This document shows positions 46,900 to 55,399 of a stretch of 64,000 nucleotides of DNA, piece by piece. The translations under genes and the position numbers were made by a program. The notes under the pieces are model-generated. The model was not told where the DNA came from and did not search any database. It saw only the letters and a program-made list of their open reading frames with translations. Source of the DNA: Glandiceps talaboti (taxonomy: Eukaryota > Hemichordata > Enteropneusta > Spengelidae); contig NC_135556.1 of the NCBI RefSeq assembly GCF_964340395.1, forward strand, positions 12,773,410 to 12,837,409, given 5' to 3'. Positions within the stretch are counted from its first letter, which is position 1. Each line of letters opens with the position of its first letter.

Positions 46900-47502
46900 A
46901 TGTGCAACAAAGAAAACATACGATGCGACTTCAGCCTGTTGACGGAACAACCAATGCCTGGCAGTGAGACGAAATGTGGTACGCTTGCCGTGAGTCAACC
47001 CGGACAGCCTAGCCGTCAACGGCGACTCGTCGTGAGAGTGCACGGTAAGGCAATAGACCCGTTCGTTGTCTTCTACCAAGACAAGAAGTTCTGCAATTCG
47101 TGTGGCTTTCTAAAGCTCCGTAACTGCCGAATGGCGAAACAAGACCGCCAAAGCTTCGTGATCAGTCCGAAGAACGGCGATGGCAGACCGCTCCATCTTA
47201 CGGCAGAGAGTCAAGCAGACAGGGACGATTGGGTAGCAGCGCTACAAGCAACGCCGCTATCACCTCTCCGATCTGCGACGAGCATACTACCTAGTCTAGA
47301 GGAACTACAGGAAGAAGAAGAAGAGTGGCTGGACGACGAGGAAGTTGACTGCAAAAGAGCGAGCGATTGTCTGAAAACAAACTGCAGAAGGAAATCTACA
47401 GAAATCAGGAAAGCTAATCTGACAAATCACGGAACTGGTCTTAACAGATGTGCATTCGGTAGGTTACAGAGACTAGCTGACCCTCCAAGAGGGCAAGAAT
47501 AG
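46900..47502 (+). CDS. Small PH-domain protein, apparently intronless
   Basis: 200 residues. Residues about 26-118 read as a complete pleckstrin-homology domain: first strand CGTLAVSQ, basic strand RQRRLVVRVHGK, FVVFYQDKKF, GFLKLRNCRM, SFVISPKNGDGRPLHLTAES and the C-terminal helix with the near-invariant tryptophan W111 in RDDWVAALQ. PH domains bind phosphoinositides or proteins and commonly bring their host to membranes. An acidic patch follows (residues 137-150, EEEEEEWLDDEE-like) and the tail is basic and cysteine-rich. GC content is clearly above the surrounding DNA, as expected for coding sequence. No splice sites interrupt the frame; a TATA box precedes it. Ligand and orthologue are not identified: it could be a PHLDA-like stand-alone PH protein, or the first exon of a larger gene. 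Confidence 0.8.
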   Translation: MCNKENIRCDFSLLTEQPMPGSETKCGTLAVSQPGQPSRQRRLVVRVHGKAIDPFVVFYQDKKFCNSCGFLKLRNCRMAKQDRQSFVISPKNGDGRPLHLTAESQADRDDWVAALQATPLSPLRSATSILPSLEELQEEEEEWLDDEEVDCKRASDCLKTNCRRKSTEIRKANLTNHGTGLNRCAFGRLQRLADPPRGQE

Positions 47503-47519
47503 ACATTTGAACATTACTC

Positions 47520-48360
47520 CGGTAAAATTTTCTGAGAGACTGGTCTGCACGTGCATATGTGCCTTGCCAAGAATTGTGTGCGGAAGTACGCTTCCCACAA
47601 CCGATCGCATTACGTTCAGGCTTCGAGACTGAAACACTGCCAACAGACGAACTTTGTAAATACATTGATAAGTAGTATAGTCACTGAACGAACAGTCTGT
47701 AATGTTGTGCAAGTCTTTGTACTGGCGTATCAAACCGATTTCGAGTCACCTTAGACATAATTTAGTTTTTGTATGTATATTTTATTATACTCTCAATGGT
47801 TGTGCTTCTCGATTGATATATGATCTAACCAGAAAGTGTATTAAAAGATTTATTTATGATGTAATGCTTGTATCTTTGCTCGTTAGTTATGTGCATATGC
47901 GTGGTATGGGTGGGGGTGGTGATGTGTGTCTGTGTATGTGTCTGTTCATTGAGAGAGAGAGAGAGAGCTTCCCTCCCCATATGTTGAAAAGTTCTGAACT
48001 CACTGATAGTCTCCCCTTCATAATCTCCCCTCACATCTACCAAATGAGATAACTCTTTGAACCCCTCCCCTTACACGTAGTTGTAGAACCTCTGTTAGAC
48101 GGACTTACTGTCATTACATTTTTCAAAACCCTTTTTATTCGAAAGTATTACATTTACACTCTTTCCTTTCCCGTTTAATCTCAGACTATATAATTTTATA
48201 GAATCAGTGATTTGAGGTTTAAATACAACACATATCGCCTCATGGGGGACAGGTGTCGCTATTATCCGCTAAAATAGTCTAAAAGGCGCGCGTTTCTCTC
48301 CTCAGCATGAAAACGTTCTCCTTCGTTTGAAAAAAAATGCCATGAAATATAAGCTATTCT
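47520..48360. other. Non-coding downstream of the PH gene
   Basis: Probably includes its 3' UTR. An ATTAAA variant poly(A) signal is at about 47840, but no AATAAA is close. A (GAGA)n tract lies at about 47949-47967. Confidence 0.4.
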
Positions 48361-48371
48361 ACGGGTAAGAG

Positions 48372-48490
48372 GCCATCGTCGCAAACCATAGCCTCTTTTA
48401 CGGCACGTACCGCCAAGCGGTACACATTTTGTTGATTCTTTGTTGCTTCAGGAAAAAATTGGAAATATGTGCTCTGGCTTGCGAGAATTC
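48372..48490 (+). mobile_element. Short MITE, GGTTTGCGAG family, copy 1
   Basis: Starts CCATCGTCGCAAACCA and ends with a near complement (CTGGCTTGCGAGAATT). It shares CCTSTTTYACGGCA with the other copies at 48829-48933 (inverted) and 60072-60186. Non-coding. Confidence 0.55.
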
Positions 48491-48828
48491 AGGAGGCATG
48501 TTATATGTACATTAATATTATTATCTCACAATCTTAGGGTTAGGGTCAAGTTAATATCCTTACAAAAAGTATACCTAAGAATAATAAGTATTTAACTGCG
48601 AAATGTCAGAAAATCAGATAAGATAAAAATATGATCTGAATGGATACATGGTAAAATATTTATGGTTTGATACTATCTAACGGCACATATAATATTATAT
48701 AATGTATAAATACGTCTTGAAATGCTAATATATGTAGTGGGCACTGATGTTACTTTATACTCCAGTGTTGACGGTTCATTTTAATTCAAAGTTACACTGA
48801 TTTTGAAATAAAGACGTATCCTATGTAT

Positions 48829-48933
48829 GGCATTCTCGCAAACGAGAACTGTTATTTCTTCCACGGCAGTGCGAAATAAAGGTGCGTTTTGGACAGTGCC
48901 GTAAAAGAGGCTGTGGTTTACGGTGATGATGTA
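48829..48933 (-). mobile_element. Short MITE, GGTTTGCGAG family, copy 2, inverted
   Basis: Starts CATTCTCGCAAACGAGAACT and ends GCTGTGGTTTACGGTGATG. The interior TGCCGTAAAAGAGGC is the reverse complement of the block in copy 1. Together the two copies make a large inverted repeat around 48490-48829. Confidence 0.5.
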
Positions 48934-49085
48934 CGGCAGTGTATGCTACTCTTAGTCTAAATACATCTTATAGAAATGAGCCTTTTTTCCTACTACGTAC
49001 GTGTACGGCAATCTACATACACTGATCTCCGTATTACAGATATCGGAACATTTCTACTACGTACGACACAACGTACAATTATTAC

Positions 49086-49337
49086 CCCTTGCACAGACCC
49101 ATATCGGCACAAGGGCCCTACATTAACAACATCACAGTCTGTAGGTAACAACGTTAACCTCTGTCAACCAGTTACCCAAAGTTATACAACTGTGTTGTTT
49201 ATAGTATACTTGCACAGACCCATATCGGCACAAGCTTAAGGGCCCTACATTAACAACGTCACTGGTCTATGACAACGTTAACCTCTGTCTAACCAGTTCG
49301 CCAAAGTTATACAACTGATGGGTTGCTTATAGTGTAC
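49086..49337. repeat. Two-copy tandem duplication, about 125-bp period
   Basis: CTTGCACAGACCCATATCGG with CACAAG...GGGCCCTACATTAACAAC occurs at 49086 and 49209, followed by related sequence to AAAGTTATACAACTG in each copy. Confidence 0.8.
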
Positions 49338-49339
49338 TT

Positions 49340-51210
49340 TGTTTAATGCACCTATCCACATATAATGTGGACTTGGCCGTGTTGTCATTTGGAATTCAGT
49401 TCAGTCATGTAGTTTTCAATACTTCTCCTCCTTCAAAAAGGTGAAGTTCGCTTCTTGGGCAAGGCGACATTCGATGGGCTATTTACACACGTAAGATAAA
49501 CATACTTATTTCAAAATCAAAATCTAAAAATGGTCGATACTTCACTATTGTTATTAGACAATCACAAGCAGTGTACTCATACCAGAACCTTTACTGGTAT
49601 ACAGGATGATACTACTTCTCAAGTGCAAAGTTTTATGATAACTGCTGGACATTGTAAGCTTGGTTGCCATTAGTACCGAAATTGCGCCCTCTTCGGTAAA
49701 ATAAAAAAAGTCTCTCTTTTTATATCGCCAATGCCCGATGGAAAAATTACTAAACACTTATTATAATTACGACAGCGCTACCCCCACGTAGGACCCCTGA
49801 AGAGATGTCATTTTTTTGCGTCGTTTCAGCAGAAAAACCTGCTATGGCTTTCGAGAATTGTTGATTGAGACGTGTATACATCAAGACAATTAACATTGTA
49901 ATCAAATATATATACACATTTACACACACACACACACACACACACATACCAGAATCGTTGCTTGAATTAATGTACAAACAGACATAGTAAGTGGATAATA
50001 TACAATTGATGGCTGACTTTACTGTAAAACTAAGAACTCAGGGAAGCTATCAACTGAATAATATATGATTTCATTTATTCCTCTAAACGTTATATTTGCA
50101 TTCCCCTTATGATCTCTTGTAAAGAAGGCACGTTTTTTCTCGAGATAAAATGACGAATTTCAACATTTCCATGTTTCAGACCACTCCGATAGAGAATGTA
50201 CCAATGACTCTTGCAGATAACCATTTACTCATTTGTGTTGTGATGAGATAGATTGGGAGTTTAAATCCCCATCCCAACATCATAAACCACAGCCCACTTT
50301 GCAGTACCATCCAGAACGTACCTGCAAGCATGAAGCATATATTACGTTGTTTCAGCAACAATATGTCCTCTGATTTACGAGAATGCCCAATCCACACTGC
50401 CACTGTAACCAGTAGTTCAATACTTCTCAGTTTCAAAGAATAAAGAACTTTACAATCCAAACTGACCATGTTCATGCAGGAGCAAAACACTGTGATTATT
50501 TGTACATTGTAGTTACTGTACAGAAAAAAAATGAAGAAGTCTTGGTGTTTCACTCACGAGACACGTAGATAACATCCAATGCAAATGAAACAATAATAGA
50601 GGTGCCACCCACAGAGGGGATGTAGATGCAGACAAATTCACTTGTGTGATTATCACTCAGTTGGAAAGTAAACAATTGAAGCCATTAAAATCATAAAGGC
50701 CATCCGTAATTTTTTCAACAGAAGCCTGTTTCTACTGCACTGTTAAGAATAGCAATGTTGTGACTTTTCAATATGATAAGGTACAGGACTCTTGTCAGTA
50801 TTTTGTTTCTGTTATTGTTCTTCTTGAGTTGAATTCTGTATCTTTGTCTTAAAATTATCATGTTCTATGGGTGAAATACTATGGCAACTTCATTTCTCCA
50901 GTAATATCTATGCAGAGTGCTTGGAAGGATAACCTTCCATTTTGAAGTCAACCTCTGGTGACCCCAATGCATTAATCAATATAAATCTTCATAGTTCATT
51001 TGCTACATTTTTCTGTATTCTGAAGAAACGTCTTACTGAGATCAGTTGAACAATGGCTTTGTTTCATCTCCTCCTGAATGTGTACAGATACACTTACAAT
51101 ACATGTTTGCAACACTGTTGCATACCAAACTATGTATGCCCCCCCCCCCCCCCCCCAGTGATGGGTTTTGGTAGTCAATAATCAAACCAAAAACTGGCTG
51201 ACTTTTAATT
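49340..51210. other. Non-coding, one exon-like minus frame
   Basis: An (AC)n tract is at 49921-49946 and a C run at 51139-51157. The minus frame 50553-50176 (125 residues, hydrophobic) is discussed under findings. I cannot assign it a family and do not call it a gene. Confidence 0.4.
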
Positions 51211-51216
51211 AAGTCA

Positions 51217-51299
51217 GTTAGAGTCTGATGAGAGATCTTCATGGATAGTGTGGGCATTACCAAACTTATTTGTGAAGATCTCTCTTGATGAACTCTAAC
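51217..51299. repeat. 83-bp hairpin
   Basis: GTTAGAGTCTGATGAGAGAT plus CTTCA pairs with TGAAGATCTCTCTTGATGAACTCTAAC at the other end, with two short bulges. The loop is about 30 bases. It could be a short MITE. A smaller palindrome, CTGACTTTTAATTAAGTCAG, abuts it on the left. Confidence 0.5.
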
Positions 51300-51876
51300 C
51301 TATACATATGGGTTTGAATAATCAAGGCTACATTATTTGTCACGGCAATGAGACAGGAAGATTTAAAAGCGATTCAGAATTTAATAGAATTAAATTGATA
51401 CATTGTAGCAAAGTGTGATTTTTAATCAGATGTAAACACCGACAGCACTTGGACCATTCCAAGGTTTCAGTCTTGAACATTCTCGCAATAAATACCAGTT
51501 TTATTAGGCCAAGAAAGTGCCATGATTGTATTTTCACATCCCTGGAAGGGCCAAGTGTGGCACCACAAGGGAAGCTGATTTCATAATAGCTGCTTTTCCT
51601 ATGTAACAGGAAACACAACATGTCATTTCTACCACCCTGCATTATACAACCTCTCTGAAAGTTTAGCTATGGAAATGGGCAAATTAGACTCAGAAGAAGC
51701 CAGTTGTACAAGTCAAGGCAGTACCCATGGTAATATGGTAAAATCAGCTACCATCTTTCGAACAGTTCAACATTTGTATTAGTCATGTCAGAAATTACAC
51801 CATGTAATGATGTACTGTTGTAAAAATTAAGACACACACACATTTGTTTCTGTTAAACGTAGACTATTGTCCGTTG

Positions 51877-51882
51877 TTTATT
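51877..51882 (-). terminator. RPL21 poly(A) signal
   Basis: AATAAA on the minus strand, about 29 bases after the RPL21 stop codon. The resulting very short 3' UTR is normal for ribosomal protein genes. Confidence 0.7.
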
Positions 51883-51910
51883 TCTGTAATTCCCAGTTTT
51901 TCATACACTT

Positions 51911-53950
51911 TTATGCAATAAATTCATATGGAATTGGCTCGAAAAGCACTGGCTTGTTGTGTTTTGTCCTCACAAAGTGTCCAGGGCGAGGCTGTTCTGG
52001 CTGTAAAACAGAAATATCAAAATAACATTATGGTACTTGTAGAGAATGAATCTACTAATTATGGTATTCAGAAACTAATAATATGCATATTGTCTATGGA
52101 AATAGCAATGTAATGTTGTCAGTTGTATCTAATATACAAAACAAAATTCTTAATTTCACTTCTATGATATTAGCCTTAGATATAAATTTATTTGACTTAT
52201 TCAAAGCTTGATTGATCCCTTTCTGTCGTATGTGATAAAGACTAAGTGCTGTGTAACGAGGCAAAGTCACAAAAAAACCTATTTGTAACCAGTGAGGGTA
52301 CACCATACAATGGGATTGGAGTAGACAAATAGCTGCTTGGTCACACAAAGTAGATATATAGACACTTTGGTGACACCGATGAGGGCTGTGGGAATGGCTA
52401 TACTTGTCTCAAGGGGTGAAGATAGTACTTGTGATTGCACCAGTCTGTATGATATGACATGGCATGCTTTGCCTATCAGCTAGCACTCGCATGAAAGGGG
52501 TATTGCCCAATGTAGTTAATGTATGAGGGCGCTCTGTCATGGTATACCTTAGCGTGAAAGGGGTTGGCTGATGAGGGTGCCCCATCACAGCATACCTTGG
52601 AGACTATAATTGCACCTACCTGTCTCTTCAAATTGATTTTGACTCCCTTCTCCTTAGCCTGTTTCTTCTTTTCTTCATTTTCCTTCACCCTTTTCAAGAA
52701 ATCGTCTCTGCATTTTGAATGTCTAACATGCTCAATTCGAACATTGATTCTTTTGGGCATAATACGATTCCTAGAATGAAGTAGGTAGAAATGGAGAAAG
52801 ACCAAAAAAAAAGGAGAAGTTAGTGAATTTGAGGGAAAATCCCTGGCAGTCTAATGGCTTTCAAGTGGTAATCTCTGGAGGGTCCTAAATTGACTGCTGG
52901 CCACTGACTTGACCACTTAGCAGATGAGGAGGCTTGGCAGGAAGAGGGTTAAACATACAGAACTGATGACACTAAGATGTACATCTTTATTGGGTGAATC
53001 ATTCTCCAACTGTTAGCCAACTGTGATCTCAATCTGGAAAAGTCATTGGCACTGCCTCTCGAGAGTTTCATGCCATTTAGATTACCTTGAGTATTACCAA
53101 TATGATCTGTTTTGTCATGACATGGTAGCAGCTCAGACATCCAAGGAAGGAATTTTCCCATCACTGAGACTGAAATCTCTTTGGTGGAAACTGCGAATGT
53201 TTTGGAATGTTTTTCATCATCGCAACTACCAATGGCAGACATAAGAACATATTTTTTGATATTTGGGAAACTAAGCTGTTCTTTTTTTTTATCCATAGTT
53301 CAGGGGGTAGGTTAATGTTTTCTTCAATGTTACATACCTGACTTGCTTGTTGACAATGATACCAACTGCATGAGGAGTAACATTGTACACTCTGCCTGTT
53401 TTGCCATGGTATGATTTGTGGGGCATACCTTTTTGTTGGGCACCAGTACCCTACATAGGAGACAGTACATAGATGATCATTAATATCATAGCAAGACACG
53501 TTTTGCCTCTAAATAAAAAAATTCTGTGGAGGAATCGTAATTCTGGTATGACTTCATGGTATTGTTTTTTTTCCTGTCATTTTTGACAACAGTTTACTTC
53601 CAAACAGAACACATCAGTCCAAGTTGACAGTACAGTTAGTTTGCTTTAGAGTAAATTATTGCATAAAAACATCAAATGCTAGGCGATTTTTGAAGTTAGT
53701 GTTTCAAAAGTACCTAAATCATGTTATGCATATATGTCATGAGAATGTAGGTAAATTATAAAGAAAATGTCTAAAATTGCAAGAAGTAAATGAGTGACAA
53801 GAACACACATATTACCTTTATGTCAACAATGTCTCCTCTTTTGTAAAGTTTCATATAAGTTGACAAGAGGAAAGGACCCTTCTTACGGAAGTCCCTGGAG
53901 AACATGTACCTGGTACCACGTCGGTACCCATTTGTGTTGGTCTTCACCAT
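51911..53950 (-). CDS. RPL21: 60S ribosomal protein L21 (eL21), complete, four coding exons
   Basis: Component of the large cytosolic ribosomal subunit. Coding exons on the minus strand: 53950-53816, 53450-53338, 52770-52620, 52000-51911. All introns are GT-AG and the phases agree, giving 162 residues (human 160). The N-terminus reads [19 protein letters not shown], then [65 protein letters not shown] and [16 protein letters not shown]. It ends [10 protein letters not shown], close to the human PIPYEFMA. The last exon is only 29 codons. An untranslated first exon with a pyrimidine tract is proposed at 55135-55102, and the ATG exon starts at 53959 after a good acceptor (TTTTATTTTATTAG). The third intron-exon interval (53337-52771) carries U14 snoRNA on the same strand. 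The gene is divergent from USP12/46. Confidence 0.97.
52279..52332 (-). other. Stable hairpin in last RPL21 intron
   Basis: CTATTTGT (52279-52286) pairs exactly with ACAAATAG (52325-52332). It lies in the intron between coding exons 3 and 4, where snoRNAs may be hosted. It could be one arm of an H/ACA RNA, but no convincing second hairpin or H box was found. Confidence 0.2.
53124..53230 (-). ncRNA. SNORD14: U14 (SNORD14) box C/D snoRNA in an RPL21 intron
   Basis: On the minus strand, box C ATGATGA (53220-53214) and box D CTGA (53136-53133) are enclosed by a terminal stem: GGTAG at 53230-53226 pairs with CTACC at 53128-53124, with further pairs inside. Between them lie both conserved U14 regions. 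Domain A, CATTCGCAGTTTC, is complementary to GAAACTGCGAATG near the 5' end of 18S rRNA. The guide directly before box D, CCTTCCTTGGATGT, is complementary to ACATCCAAGGAAGG of 18S rRNA. The fifth base before box D pairs with the C equivalent to yeast C414 / human C462, the known U14 methylation target. A box C'-like GTGATGG lies between. U14 also acts in early 18S rRNA processing. It would be released from the spliced intron. Confidence 0.9.
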
Positions 53951-54028
53951 GATGAAAAACTAATAAAATAAAACAAATATATAAAGTCTGGTTAGGGAGT
54001 CTGAAGATGTCAGAGACTACGCTGATGG

Positions 54029-54073
54029 AAATGAATGAATGAATGAATGAATGAATGAATGAATGAATGAATG
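54029..54073. repeat. (GAAT)n microsatellite, RPL21 first intron
   Basis: About 11 GAAT units, upstream of the RPL21 start codon exon. Confidence 0.95.
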
Positions 54074-54169
54074 AAATCAAAACTAAAGTTTAACATGCTT
54101 TGTAACAGAAACTTTGATGCATCTCTTCCTGTAGTAGATATATCACTGACTTTTCAACTGTTACTTCAG

Positions 54170-54283
54170 CAGTGTTTTTGATAAGGGTGGTAAGCAGTAA
54201 AAAATCTACGAAAGTTTCCAAACAGAATTATGGTAGATTGTATGGGAAACTATATAACTTTTACCCCTTGGCAAAAAACACTG
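54170..54283. mobile_element. MITE with CAGTGTTTTT-type ends
   Basis: 114 bp, starts CAGTGTTTTTGATAAGGGTG and ends CCCCTTGGCAAAAAACACTG. Related to the element at 10087-10231 in RRM1 intron 3 (shared GGTAAG and AAAATCTAC blocks). The CAG...CTG ends fit hAT, but the duplication is not preserved. Confidence 0.5.
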
Positions 54284-55101
54284 CTTACATGGAACTGTTG
54301 GTATATTAAAGTCACATCATTATCAACCCTTCTAATCCAGAGACATTCGAACTGTCACTGACTTAGCGGCGATAATTGTAGCTTTCGTTGTGGATTTGAA
54401 TTGTCACCCCCCCCCCCTGTTTTTTGCTTTTATTCTGTTTCGATGTTTAACTGTTCATTTTCCAGTTAAACATCAGAAATAAAAAACCTCAAATCCACAA
54501 CGAACACTACAATTATTGCAACTATCACAGACTATGCTTCAGTTTACAATGAATTCATACCCGACTTCAAAACAAACCCGCCAATACTCCTACTATAAGA
54601 TGTCATTTCCAGAAAGGTGGATATAAATATATAACACATCGACAGGATAGTTGTACAAGTCGATAAACTAAAACAGACATATGTAATGATATATTTGCAA
54701 CCTAACCTTTTACATCTCTCCCAAGTTTTATTGAAGGTTGGTAGAATTTCATTTATTATGGTTTTGGCAATATTTTTATTTTAATCAGTTGCTCTAACGA
54801 AAAACAATAAACGCCATATGTTGAGTGTTCATGTTAGTCAACGAATTAGGCTACTATTTAGTGAGTACTGCGTTGGTATGATTATCGGTGACCATGTCAC
54901 CATGTGCTCTGTACCAACGTTACGTTCAGTTACCGATACGGCACTTTACCACAACGTGAAACTTTACTGAACAATGACGTTTAATAATCGCTTGGATTCT
55001 GGACCACAACCTTAAGTAACGCTCGGACAAGGAATTATTCCAATGTGTACGGCCCTGTCGTATTAATTTAAGCTCGAAATTTGTGTCATGTGTGGCTGTA
55101 C

Positions 55102-55135
55102 CTTATAAAATGGCGGACACCGAGGAAAGAGAAAG
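55102..55135 (-). promoter_or_regulatory. RPL21: Proposed RPL21 first exon with TOP-like start
   Basis: On the minus strand a C followed by a pyrimidine run (CTTTCTCTTTCCTC, 55135-55122) is followed by GTCCGCCATTTTAT, a YY1-like GCCAT box, and then AAG|GTACAG, a possible donor at 55101. Start in a pyrimidine tract with a YY1-type element just downstream is the usual design of animal ribosomal protein genes and couples translation to growth signals. The opposite strand shows a short ATGGCGGACACC frame, which I read as the reverse of this exon rather than a coding start. Confidence 0.5.
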
Positions 55136-55399
55136 ATGGAGATGTCACGTGATCAAAGTATGGGTTCCTTTTTTTCGAAATCAACCAAATTTTATAACTT
55201 CGATATGGCCATTTCCATTAACATTTGTGTTTGGTAGACGAAAGTTATGTAAAATAATTCATAAATCAGATCTTTACATAAAAGATGTGTGACATTCTGT
55301 TTCCCATCATGCTTAGCGCAAATAAGGTTATGATGGCGGCGCAAATTATATTGAAGCAATGAGCTGTCCTGCACAGTCTGTTAATAGCTGTATAAAAAC

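Noticed and set aside
55110-55292. Plus frame starting ATGGCGGACACCGAGG as USP12/46 exon 1
   Set aside because: It does not resemble any USP12/46 N-terminus. The same bases read on the minus strand as a TOP-like RPL21 exon with a YY1-type box.
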